Source of the DNA: Hyphomicrobium denitrificans ATCC 51888
GTDB lineage: Bacteria > Pseudomonadota > Alphaproteobacteria > Rhizobiales > Hyphomicrobiaceae
Length of the DNA: 64,000 nucleotides
Assembly (NCBI RefSeq): GCF_000143145.1
Contig: NC_014313.1
Coordinates: 744,001-808,000 of the forward strand
Direction: 5' to 3'
A program made the position numbers and the translations under genes. The notes beneath the pieces were generated by a model. The model made no database searches. It was not told where the DNA came from and was given only the letters and a program-made list of their open reading frames with translations. Within the stretch, counting starts at the first letter, position 1, and each line of letters begins with the position of its first letter. This document shows positions 40,685 to 50,000 of this stretch, piece after piece.

Positions 40685-41596
40685 ATGGCAGGCGAAGCTC
40701 AAACGGCTTTAGGCGATATCGCGGCGCGGCAATTAGCAAATGCGACGAAGACCGTTCCCCAAATGTCGAGTATCACGCCGCGTTGGCTGGTGCATTTCTT
40801 GAATTGGGTTCCGGTCGAAGCAGGCATCTATCGCGTCAACAAGGTGCGCGATGCCGACAGCGTCGAGGTTACCTGCTCCGTGCGCGATGAGCGTGTTCTG
40901 CCGCAGACCTTCGTCGACTATATCGAAAATCCACGCGAATATCTCTTGAGCGCCGTGCAGACGGTTCTCGATATTCATACGCGCGTTTCGGACCTCTACA
41001 GCGTTCCGCACAATCAGATCAAAGAACAGCTTCGCCTGACGATCGAGACGGTGAAAGAGCGCCAGGAAAGCGAACTCATCAACAACAAGGAGTACGGCTT
41101 GCTTGCGCACGCGGCCGCTTCTCAGAAGATCAAAACGCGCGGTGGCCCTCCGACGCCGGACGATCTCGACGAACTTATCTCGAAGGTGTGGAAAGAGCCG
41201 GCGTTCTTTCTGGCGCATCCACTAGCGATTGCAGCCTTCGGCCGCGAATGTACGCGCCGTGGCGTGCCGCCGCCGACGGTTACGCTGTTCGGGTCGCCAT
41301 TCATTACGTGGCGTGGCATTCCGCTCATTCCGTCCGACAAGCTCGAAGTGAAGGGCGGCAAAACCAACATTCTTCTGATCCGCACGGGCGAAGCGAAGCA
41401 GGGCGTTGTCGGGCTGTTCCAGCCGGGTCTGCCTGGCGAGCTTTCGAAGGGACTTTCGGTCCGCTTCATGGGCATCAACGATCAGGCGATCGCCTCCTAT
41501 CTCGTCTCTCTTTATTGCTCGCTGGCCGTTCTGACGGACGATGCCCTCGGAGTGCTAGAGAACGTCGAGGTGGGCAAGTATCATGTCTATAGCTGA
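40685..41596 (+). CDS. Family 2A encapsulin shell protein (SrpI-like)
   Basis: HK97-fold nanocompartment shell protein of 303 residues. The sequence fits the family 2A pattern: SSITPRWLVHFLNWVPVEAG near the start, PQTFVDYIENPREYLLSAVQ, the SHNQ-like PHNQIKEQLRLTIE, an NNKEYGLLAHA motif, TPDDLDELISKVW and the end FMGINDQAIASYLVSLYCSLAVL. No cyclic-nucleotide-binding insert is present, which separates it from family 2B. In characterised systems this shell encloses a cysteine desulfurase. Here the desulfurase gene overlaps the 3' end by 14 bases, giving a fixed shell-cargo pair. Such shells are reported to store sulfur. Confidence 0.93.
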   Translation: MAGEAQTALGDIAARQLANATKTVPQMSSITPRWLVHFLNWVPVEAGIYRVNKVRDADSVEVTCSVRDERVLPQTFVDYIENPREYLLSAVQTVLDIHTRVSDLYSVPHNQIKEQLRLTIETVKERQESELINNKEYGLLAHAAASQKIKTRGGPPTPDDLDELISKVWKEPAFFLAHPLAIAAFGRECTRRGVPPPTVTLFGSPFITWRGIPLIPSDKLEVKGGKTNILLIRTGEAKQGVVGLFQPGLPGELSKGLSVRFMGINDQAIASYLVSLYCSLAVLTDDALGVLENVEVGKYHVYS

Positions 41597-43832
41597 TCAC
41601 GCACGTGAAGGTGATCTCGACGCGCTCGCATCTGCGGCGCGCGGATTCGGGCTCGGGTCGGGGCAGGCGCCAGCAGGCCTGCCCGATGCGACGGCGCTGA
41701 CAAGGCTCGCGAACGAGCTTTTCGCCGCCGTTCCCGGCCAGTCGATTCCCGTCTTGGGTGGACCGTCGCTTTCGGGTTTCGGAGCATCGCCTGTCGAAGT
41801 CGGCGGTTTGTCTGCGCCGCATGTGGCGTCGGCGGCAACCTCGCCGTTGCCGACTGCCGCGTCACCGGCGCAATTCGGTGGACCACAGACTCCGACACCG
41901 TTCGATTCATCGGCTCTCGATGAGCGCGTTCTCGATGCGTTGGTCGGTTCTCTTTATCCGGTGCCGCCGTCTGCGCTTGGCGGACCGTCGCTACCCGGCA
42001 TTGGAGCCTCTCCGGCGCAAACGGTTTCTCCGTATGCGCCGAATGCGAACGTACCTGAGGCGACCAACTTTTCGGTCGTCTCGGCAGGCAATCCGGCGAG
42101 TGGCGTTCCAGTGTCCGGCAGCCAGACGGCTGCTGGCGCTCCGCAGTTCGATCCGTTTGCGGTCAACGTGCTGTCGCAACCGACGACGGATCTGCTTCCT
42201 GCCGACGTGGAGGCTGGTCCGTCGCTTTCGGGATTTGGCGGAAGTCGCAATGCGCCGGTGACGCCGCCCAACAGCCGGGTCGAAACGCTGCCGGGCATGA
42301 CACAAAGTGCTCCGCCGCAGCCTCCGCCGGCCAATCCGCCGCCGCCCGTGCTCATCGATCATTCCGGCATCAGTGCGCCGGCATCGGGTGGAACGCGGCT
42401 GCCGCTGAGCGACATTCCGCTTCCGTTCGAGGCCGAGTTGAAGTCGCTGTTGGCGCCGTTGTTCTCGGAGTCGGCCGCGTCCACTCCGCCCGGCGTCGAT
42501 GGTTCATCGCTCTATTTCCTGAATGGGGCTTCGCCAAGCGCGAACGGGATCGATGTTCCGGGCTTGACGCCGACGGCACTTGCGCCGGCAACATCCGGGC
42601 GAGGCTTTGATGTTTTGGCCGTGCGTCGCGATTTCCCGATCTTGAACGAAACGGTGAACGGCAAGCCGCTCATCTGGTTCGACAATGCGGCGACGACGCA
42701 AAAGCCGAAGCAGGTGATCGATCGTCTCAAATATTTCTACGAGCACGAGAATTCCAACATTCACCGTGCGGCTCACGAGCTGGCTGCGCGTGCGACGGAC
42801 GCTTATGAAGGTGCGCGCTCGAAGGTGGCCCGATTTCTCAATGCGCGTTCGGCGGAAGACATCATCTTCACGCGCGGTGCGACGGAAGCGATCAATCTGA
42901 TCGCGGCGACGTACGGCCGGCAGCATGTCGGACCTGGCGACGAAATCGTCATCACGAATCTCGAGCATCACGCCAACATCGTTCCCTGGCAGCAGCTTTG
43001 CCTTGCCAAGGGGGCAAAACTTCGCGTTGCGCCAGTCGACGATCACGGCGCGTTGTTGCTCGACGAATTCGGGAAGTTGCTGAACGCCAAAACCAAGATC
43101 GTTGCGTTCGCCCACGTTTCGAATGCGTTGGGTACGGTTACGCCGGCTAAGACGATCATCGAAATGGCGCATCGCGTCGGAGCCCGCGTGCTCGTCGATG
43201 GAGCGCAGTCGGTGTCGCACATGAAAGTCGATGTGCAGGATCTCGATGCCGACTTCTTGGTGCTGTCGGGTCACAAACTGTTTGCTCCGACAGGCATCGG
43301 TGCGTTGTTCGCGAAGAAGGAAATCATGGACGCGCTGCCGCCCTATCAGAGCGGCGGCAACATGATCCGCGATGTGACGTTCGAGCGGACCGAATTTCAT
43401 GGTTCGCCTCAGCGCTTCGAAGCGGGTACGGGCAACATCGCCGATGCGGTCGGCCTCGGCGCCGCGATCGACTATGTCGAGCGCCTTGGACTTCACAACA
43501 TCGCTGACTACGAGCACAAACTTCTCGTTTACGCGACAGAGCGGCTGCTGCAGATTCCAAATCTACGGATCATCGGACGAGCGCCGGAAAAGGCGAGCGT
43601 CATTTCGCTCACGCTTAAAGGTGTTCCGAGCGAAGAGATCGGGGCACGGCTCAACAAGTACGGTATCGCCGTGCGGTCGGGTCACCACTGCGCGCAGCCG
43701 ATCCTTCGTCGGTTCGGGCAAGAGACGACGGTTCGTCCGTCGTTCGCGTTCTACAACACATGCGGCGAGATCGACGTTCTGGTTGCGGCGTTGAAAGACA
43801 TTCAGGCGGAGACCGGCCTCGTGCGTGTGTAG
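41583..43832 (+). CDS. Encapsulin-cargo cysteine desulfurase with N-terminal loading domain
   Basis: The 749-residue protein has two parts. Residues 1 to about 340 are Ala/Pro/Ser/Gly-rich and probably disordered, with three copies of a motif: GGPSLSGFGASP (59-70), GGPSLPGIGASP (133-144) and AGPSLSGFGGSR (211-222). Residues about 342-749 are a SufS-type class V aminotransferase with PLP lysine K565 in LSGHKLFAPTG, NAATTQKP near the start and catalytic Cys703 in SGHHCAQP. The N-terminal part matches the cargo-loading region expected for family 2A encapsulin desulfurases. The enzyme would strip sulfur from cysteine inside the shell. Its start overlaps the shell gene. Confidence 0.92.
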   Translation: MSIADHAREGDLDALASAARGFGLGSGQAPAGLPDATALTRLANELFAAVPGQSIPVLGGPSLSGFGASPVEVGGLSAPHVASAATSPLPTAASPAQFGGPQTPTPFDSSALDERVLDALVGSLYPVPPSALGGPSLPGIGASPAQTVSPYAPNANVPEATNFSVVSAGNPASGVPVSGSQTAAGAPQFDPFAVNVLSQPTTDLLPADVEAGPSLSGFGGSRNAPVTPPNSRVETLPGMTQSAPPQPPPANPPPPVLIDHSGISAPASGGTRLPLSDIPLPFEAELKSLLAPLFSESAASTPPGVDGSSLYFLNGASPSANGIDVPGLTPTALAPATSGRGFDVLAVRRDFPILNETVNGKPLIWFDNAATTQKPKQVIDRLKYFYEHENSNIHRAAHELAARATDAYEGARSKVARFLNARSAEDIIFTRGATEAINLIAATYGRQHVGPGDEIVITNLEHHANIVPWQQLCLAKGAKLRVAPVDDHGALLLDEFGKLLNAKTKIVAFAHVSNALGTVTPAKTIIEMAHRVGARVLVDGAQSVSHMKVDVQDLDADFLVLSGHKLFAPTGIGALFAKKEIMDALPPYQSGGNMIRDVTFERTEFHGSPQRFEAGTGNIADAVGLGAAIDYVERLGLHNIADYEHKLLVYATERLLQIPNLRIIGRAPEKASVISLTLKGVPSEEIGARLNKYGIAVRSGHHCAQPILRRFGQETTVRPSFAFYNTCGEIDVLVAALKDIQAETGLVRV
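41757..42248 (+). repeat. Three dispersed repeats encoding the GPSLxGxGxS cargo motif
   Basis: Copies lie at 41757-41792, 41979-42014 and 42213-42248. The protein motif is [GA]GPSL[SP]G[FI]G[AG]S. The spacing is 74 and 78 residues. The bases differ at synonymous and some non-synonymous sites, so the copies are old and kept at the protein level. Confidence 0.8.
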
Positions 43833-43879
43833 GCGCCGGAGGCCGGACCTATTGCTAGCAGGTTGGAAAGATAGTTTTG

Positions 43880-43908
43880 GCTGAAGCGCTATGCGCTTCG
43901 GCTTTTTT
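43880..43908 (+). terminator. Rho-independent terminator after the encapsulin operon
   Basis: GCTGAAGCGC and GCGCTTCGGC form a 10-bp stem (one wobble) with loop TAT, followed by TTTTTT. It ends the locus 48 bases after the desulfurase stop. Confidence 0.85.
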
Positions 43909-44038
43909 GTTGCGCGGCGCACTGCATTTCGTTGCGTCGTCCAAAATAGCGGAATTAGCGGCGTTATCGTTTTTGGTGATTTGCATATTCGAAAAGCGCG
44001 CTTAAGCTCCCTCGACGCTATGACAGCGGAGAGCGGTA

Positions 44039-44326
44039 ATGAAACAGACATGTCTGATGATCGGTGCAATCTCGGGATTCATCGCAATCGGCGCCACGGC
44101 ATCGCAGGCAGGTGACGGTATTTCGTCGAGGTCCGCGAATGTGGTCACGGCGTGCAGCCGTTATGGCAACTATCCCTGCTATACGGCGCCGTTGCGCCAA
44201 GGCGCTTATGGGAAAAAGCTCGAGCTTCGTCATGGAACGCTGATCGATTGCGAGCGCGATTGCAAGAATACGCTTCGTGAAGCGACCGTCGATTTCTGGG
44301 ACACCATGCGCGAGAATGGCGGCTGA
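44039..44326 (+). CDS. Small secreted Cys-containing protein
   Basis: The 95-residue product has a signal peptide (cleavage near ASQAGD). The mature part has four cysteines (TACSRYGNYPCY and DCERDCKNTL), two of them in a CERDC pattern, suitable for disulfides. No family was recognised. It is monocistronic and shares a bidirectional hairpin with the porin gene. Confidence 0.62.
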   Translation: MKQTCLMIGAISGFIAIGATASQAGDGISSRSANVVTACSRYGNYPCYTAPLRQGAYGKKLELRHGTLIDCERDCKNTLREATVDFWDTMRENGG

Positions 44327-44354
44327 CAAAGCCACGTTGCAGCGAGCGAAAAAG

Positions 44355-44386
44355 AAGGGCCGCATTCCTCCCGGAATGCGGCCCTT
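44355..44386. terminator. Bidirectional hairpin terminator
   Basis: AAGGGCCGCATTCC and GGAATGCGGCCCTT form a perfect 14-bp stem with loop TCCC, between the convergent secreted-protein and porin genes. The stem is flanked by A- and T-rich ends. Confidence 0.8.
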
Positions 44387-44437
44387 TCGATCGTAGTTGA
44401 ATACACCTAGACGGGATGAAAAGGCCTCAGACTTCGA

Positions 44438-45817
44438 TCAGAACTTTATCTGGGCGCCGGCAGTGAAGAACTGGATGGGTTCCTGAGTGGAATGCGCGCC
44501 GTTGAGTGCAGTCGCTTCAAGCTCGACGTGCTTATAGTCGAGGTAGACATCGACGACCTCATTCAGGTTCTGGTTGACGCCGAGGCCCCAGCCGCGGATT
44601 TCCGAGCTTGCAACCCGGTAGCCTGCGCCTGATGCGCCAGCGAACAAGCTGGCGATGTTCACCGCGCTGATCAAGCCGGTGCTGGAAGAAGTCGAAAATC
44701 CGGCACCGCGATCGAGATTGAAGTACTCGCCGAAGAGCGTCGTTTTGCCGATCGGGAAGAACTTGCGTTCGATACCGGCCTGGATTGTCCAGAAGCTCGT
44801 CACGTCGTCGACGTTCTGGCCATAAAGATTATCCAGTCCAGCGTCATGCAAACGGCCGTAAGCACCCGAAGCGTAGAGACCGGTTTCGATGTGCAGGATC
44901 GAGCCGCTCAGACCGACTTCGTCCGTATCGCCAGCGCCGCGATTGACTGCAGTGACGTGACCATCGGGACTGTTCGAGACGTCATCCGAATGCGTGTATG
45001 CAATACCGGCTGCGAGCTTGAAGCCCGAATGCTCTCCGGCAAAGCGAAGCGCGACGTTCCAGATGTCGTCCTCGCCCCAGGCTGCTGAGGCTGTGAAGCC
45101 GGCAACCGTCGGCGTTTCGTATTTCACGACATTGAAGCGATGCCCTTCGCCGGGCGCTGCCTGCTGTGCACCCTGCGCAACGAACTGACCGTAGCGATTG
45201 TTGCTGGTCGAGAGGACGCCGTTGTTGCGATAGAGGTAGAAGCCGTTACCTTGGTCGCCGAAGGTGTTGCCCCAGCTGTTCGTGAACGAGAAGTGATTGG
45301 TGTTGGCGAGGTTGATTTCGGTAATGCCGTCGGCCGCGTCCGAGGTCTGGCCGACCCAGACTTTGCCGTAGTCCTTACCGCTCAAGTACCAGGCGCTATG
45401 GCGGACGCTGACGCCGTTATCGGCATTCGGTCCGAACTGGTTGACCCGGTCTTCGCGGGCGCCGCGGATGCCGAGTTCGAGCAGGTAGCCGGCGGTCCAG
45501 TCCTTGGTGATCTGAGCCGACCCCAGGAAGCGGATGCGATCCTGCGCGGTTTCGTTGGTCACCACGTAAGCGTTGCTTCTATGACCGTCGTCCCAGAACA
45601 AAACCGCTTCGTTGACGAAACCCGACACGGTCAAGGAGACCTTGCGGTTGCCCTTGCGGGCCGTCGTCGCTTCGAGCTCAGCGATGCGCTCTTCCAGGTC
45701 CGCGCAGCAATTTCCCCCGAGATCGGCTGCAGACACCGGCGTGACGCCGAGCAGAATAAGGCCGGCAACGGCTGTTCCCAAAATGGAACGAGCGTGCGTG
45801 CTAGTGCCCCCGTACAT
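44438..45817 (-). CDS. Outer-membrane porin
   Basis: The 459-residue product has a signal peptide (cleavage near VSAADLGG) and a Cys pair (NCCADLEERIAELEATTA) followed by a short coiled-coil, then a beta-barrel (VSLTVSGFVNEAVLFWDDG, YLLELGIRG, DYGKVWVGQTSDA, final strand ending QFFTAGAQIKF). The C-terminal Phe is typical of outer-membrane barrel proteins. The family resembles the general porins of Hyphomicrobiales. It is a single gene. Confidence 0.85.
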   Translation of the reverse strand: MYGGTSTHARSILGTAVAGLILLGVTPVSAADLGGNCCADLEERIAELEATTARKGNRKVSLTVSGFVNEAVLFWDDGHRSNAYVVTNETAQDRIRFLGSAQITKDWTAGYLLELGIRGAREDRVNQFGPNADNGVSVRHSAWYLSGKDYGKVWVGQTSDAADGITEINLANTNHFSFTNSWGNTFGDQGNGFYLYRNNGVLSTSNNRYGQFVAQGAQQAAPGEGHRFNVVKYETPTVAGFTASAAWGEDDIWNVALRFAGEHSGFKLAAGIAYTHSDDVSNSPDGHVTAVNRGAGDTDEVGLSGSILHIETGLYASGAYGRLHDAGLDNLYGQNVDDVTSFWTIQAGIERKFFPIGKTTLFGEYFNLDRGAGFSTSSSTGLISAVNIASLFAGASGAGYRVASSEIRGWGLGVNQNLNEVVDVYLDYKHVELEATALNGAHSTQEPIQFFTAGAQIKF

Positions 45818-46294
45818 CTAGAATACCTCCACGATAAAACCCCATCGCTCGGCACCTCATAGACATGCACATCCCTGTCGGTTGTGAAGTCCACGTATCG
45901 AAAGGATCTGCGCTCCGTGTGCAGATCAACGTCGATCAGGGTCCGAGTGCGGGGCACTAAGCCGTGGCGGGAAATAAAGATGAAATGAGAATATGTGCGT
46001 TGGTTATGAGCGTCTCGGGAATATGCTTATCTCGATTTGTGGTTTGTTCTGGCAAATCTGATTTCTAAATTTGTTTATTCGAAAAGCTGGGCCAACGCTT
46101 TAGTGCGCGGAAGAATTTTTTATCCGTATGCAGATCAGCGTAGAGAGACGATCGGTTTCCATTCAAATCGAGATTTAAAAACTCGAGGCTTCTACCTCTA
46201 TTATAGCGATCAGTTTGAAGGCTCGGGCGCTCTCCGTTTGAGTAGTTGGAAACTCTGAGAAATTGACGGTGCCGTTGCGCAACATTTGTGTGGC
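45818..46294. other. Intergenic region without recognised gene
   Basis: These 477 bases hold the porin promoter and leader. GTGTGCAGATCAACGT (45917-45932) recurs at 52370. A 73-codon frame at 46037 has no ribosome-binding site or family resemblance and was not accepted. Confidence 0.4.
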
Positions 46295-47038
46295 TCAGGC
46301 GATCGCCGTCGCTGTCATTCGCCGCCGTCGGTTGCCTGCTGAATCCAAGCGTCGCGCGCCGCGATGAATTTTGGCAACCTCGCGCTCGATCTGCTGACGA
46401 GTCGTCGGTGGGGTGGGCACTGGCTTTTCGACGTGCTTCTGTTGGGCAAGCTTTGACATCTGAGTTCCGATTTCAGACGCAGGCAGACAATGATCGATCG
46501 TTGTGTTGCGCATGGCGTTCAGCGGCATGGAATTGACGATGGCGTCGGACGGATCCTGGACAATGGTCGTTCCGCCGCAAAGTTTTATGGCCCGGAGACC
46601 TTCTGAGCCGTCGTTGAGACCGCCCGACAGCACGATGCCGACTGAGCGCGTGCCGAAACCGAGAGCGACGGATCGAAACAGCGGATCAATCGCGGGACGG
46701 CTGCAATTTTCGCGGGGCCCTCTCGGCGTTTGCAGTTTGCCATGCTTGTCGACGATGAGGTGCCTGTCGGGCGGGGCGAAATAGATGCGGCCATTTTCTA
46801 TGACGGTCCCGTCAATGCCGTTTGTCGCCGGCAACCGACCGTATTGCGCCAAAATCTCAGGTAAATAACCTGGGCTGTCGGGCGAAATGTGCACGACGAT
46901 GAGGATCGGAGCGGCGAAGTCAGCAGGCAATTGCCGGACAATCGTCAGAAGTGCTTCAATGCCCCCGGTGGAAGCGCCTACTGCGAAAACTCTGTTGTAA
47001 TCCACTGCGCCGCTCCTGCCGTCTGCGTTCTTTGTCAA
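46295..47038 (-). CDS. CheB-type methylesterase domain protein
   Basis: A stand-alone CheB methylesterase domain of 247 residues without a receiver. The catalytic Ser lies in VGASTGGIEAL, His in VVHISPDSPG and Asp in SGGLNDGS. The C-terminal tail of about 50 residues is Arg/Gln-rich and unlike CheB. A second CheB domain begins the next upstream gene in the same direction (43-base gap). Stand-alone CheB domains of this kind usually accompany CheR-kinase hybrids in signalling unrelated to chemotaxis; no flagellar or chemoreceptor gene is nearby. Confidence 0.85.
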   Translation of the reverse strand: MTKNADGRSGAVDYNRVFAVGASTGGIEALLTIVRQLPADFAAPILIVVHISPDSPGYLPEILAQYGRLPATNGIDGTVIENGRIYFAPPDRHLIVDKHGKLQTPRGPRENCSRPAIDPLFRSVALGFGTRSVGIVLSGGLNDGSEGLRAIKLCGGTTIVQDPSDAIVNSMPLNAMRNTTIDHCLPASEIGTQMSKLAQQKHVEKPVPTPPTTRQQIEREVAKIHRGARRLDSAGNRRRRMTATAIA

Positions 47039-47081
47039 CGCAGAGGCAGCGCATAAGCTCCGAACCGCTGTTTAAGACAAG

Positions 47082-50000
47082 CTATTCCAGCAGGCAGTCG
47101 ATTGTGCAGATCACACCCGTGACGCGGAATTCGCGCGTAACCTCTGCATTGGGAAGGCCTTTTTCCAGCAGCGAACTGCCAAACCCTCTGCGGGTGGGCT
47201 CGGAGACCTTTGGGCCGCCCGCTTCCGACCAGGTGATCAAGAGGCGCTTCTTGCCACCTTTCTCACTTTTCTTCCACGTCAGCGTGACCTTTCCGTCCTT
47301 ATTGCTCAGCGCACCGTATTTGACAGCGTTGGTTTCCAGCTCATGCAGAGCTAGAGCAAGCGGCGTCGCCAGCTCGCCGGGAAGTTCGACGTGCGGTCCT
47401 TCGAAACGAAAGCGATCTGTCATGCCTGTGAGCTGTTCCGACAACAGCCGCTCGAACGCGACGCTCTGCCATTCGTTTTGAACGAGCAAATCGTGCGATA
47501 TCGCCAGCGCGCGTAAACGTGAGTTCAGCGTGTTGCGTGTGCTGTCGGTTGCGCCGCTGTCACGCAAGCTTTGCCCGGCGATCGCTTGAACAACAGCGTA
47601 GATATTCTTGAACCGGTGTGACAGCTCGGCCAGTAGCAGGTGCTGGCGCTCCTGCCAGTGTTCTTCCATTTTCCGCTGCTCGGTGATGTCGACGAATGTC
47701 ATGACGACGCCCTCGATGCGGTCATCAAGCGTCCGGTAGGGCCTGACACGGAGGAGAAACCAGCGACCGTCGGTGCTTTCGATGGTTTTCTCGAGCGTCG
47801 TCAGATCGGCGAGGACACGTTTGCCGTCGCGTGCCAGATCATTGTATTTCAGTTTGTTCGTAAAATTGGAGATCGGCCGGCCTTCATCTCCGTTGACGAC
47901 GTTGAAAATCTGAGCGAGGCGCGGCGTGAACCGGTTGATGCGCATATCGGGATCAAGAAACAGCGTCGCCAGATCCGTGGCGGCCATCAGATTTTGAAGA
48001 TCGTTGTGTGCGCGCGAAACGCTTTCTAGCTTGAGCTTGAGTTCATTATTGAGTGTCTGAAGCTCTTCGTTGATCGACTGCAACTCTTCCTTGCTCGTCT
48101 CCAGTTCTTCGGACGTCGAGCGGTATTCTTCGTTCATGGACTGCAGCTCTTCGTTGGAAGCGCGCAGTTCTTCTGTCACGGCCTCATACTGGTCGCGGCT
48201 CGCCCGGAGGCGCTCGCGCGTGGCCAGCAGCTCTTCTCGAAGCTCAGTGACGATCGTCGTCGGCGCGGAATCGTCGGTGGTGCGGTTGTCGTTCTTGCGT
48301 TCGACGGGACCGCCTTCGAGAAACAGAACGAGCGCGACCCGTGCGTCGTTTTCCTTTTGTACAGGGCGAATTTGCAGACTTACGGCGTGTACGTCGCCGT
48401 TAAATCGAACGGGGATCGGCATCGTAAGCGTGGCTTGGTTCTGTTCGAATGCGCGATGCAGACCTGCGCGAAGATCCGGGCGCAGCTCGGGCCTGACGAT
48501 GTCGGGAGCTTCGCTCGTCATCGGACCGCCTGAGTGCAGGAGAAAGCGTCCGGCCGTTTCCGACAGCGTGACGATCTGATGCGCCTCGTCGATCATGATA
48601 CTGGGAGGAGCCGTTGCTTCAAGCGCTTGTCGATGCATGGACATATCGTTCGTGCTGGGCGACCGTCGCAAGACAGGACGCGATGGCGGCCCGACGATCG
48701 TCGGGCCGGTAAGGATGCGAGGAAGAGGTGGGAGCTTGTCGCGCGGTCGCTCCAGTGCCTGGTAAATTCGCGTGTCGCGATCCACGATACGAAAAAGCGT
48801 GTTGCCGTCGATCGTTTCGGACGAACCAAGGAACAGATATCCGCCGGGTCTCAAAGCATAGTGAAAGGTAGATGCGACCTGCTGCTGAAGATCACGATCC
48901 AAATAGATCAACAAATTGCGGCACGAGATAAGATCGATATGCGAAAACGGCGGATCACGAAGCAAGCTGTGTGCAGCAAACACGACGAGATCGCGCACTT
49001 CTCGCTTGATGCGATAGTTGTCGCCCTCGCGGGTGAAATAACGCTGAAGCCGCTGTTCGGAGACGTCGGATTTGATCGACAGAGGATAGCGGGCCTCGCC
49101 GGCGGTCGCGAGAGCAGTCGAGTCGAGGTCGGACGCGAAAAGCTGGATCTCAGGCTTTAACTCACGTCGTGCGGCTTCCTCGAGAATGAGAATGCCGAGA
49201 GAGTAGACTTCCTCTCCCGTCGCGCAGCCCGGAACCCAGATGCGCAGAACAGAATCTGGCTCTCTGTTTGTGAACAGTTTGGGGATGATGTCGCGCGATA
49301 AGTAGTCGAAGGCGGAGGCATCTCGGAAAAAACAAGTTACGGAGATGAGGAGGTCGGCGAACAAAGCCTGAATTTCTTCTGGCCTGGAGCGCAGGTGCGC
49401 CATGTAGTCCTCGATATTGTCGGAGCGCGTGACCTGCATTCGTCGTGCGAGGCGCCGTACGACGGTCGGGCGTTTGTAGTTCGAGAAATCGTGTCCAGTT
49501 TTCAGTCGCAGAAAGCCGAGAATTCGTTTCAGCGCATCCTCGTTGCTGCCTGCGTTCTGTTCGGCGTGCAACTGTCCTTTTTTCCGGATCAGCTCCGGTA
49601 TCCGCAAGGCGATGTCGCGGATAGGCAGGATGAGATCGGCGACGCCGCTTGCGATGGCGGCGCGCGGCATCGATGAGAATGCAGCTTCGGCCGGGTCCTG
49701 CACCAGGACGAGGCCGCCGTTTTCCTTGATGTCCTTTACGCCATTCGAGCCGTCTGAACCCGCGCCCGACATGATGATTGCGAAGCCGTCTCCATGCTGC
49801 CTGGCGAGCAACCGGAAAAAGGAATCGACCGGCGCGCGCTGTCCGCGCGGTTCATCGAAGGGCGCGGTCGAGATCTGGGAGGCCGATATGAGAAGCTTGC
49901 GGTTCGGGCTTATAACGTAGATGTGGTTTGCAACGATGGCTGTGGCGTCGCCAACTTCGGTGACGGGCATGCTTGTCGCGAGCGACAGGATCTGGGCCAG

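Noticed and set aside
46037..46258. A 73-codon plus-strand frame between the porin and CheB-like genes
   Set aside because: No ribosome-binding site, odd aromatic-rich composition and no recognised family.
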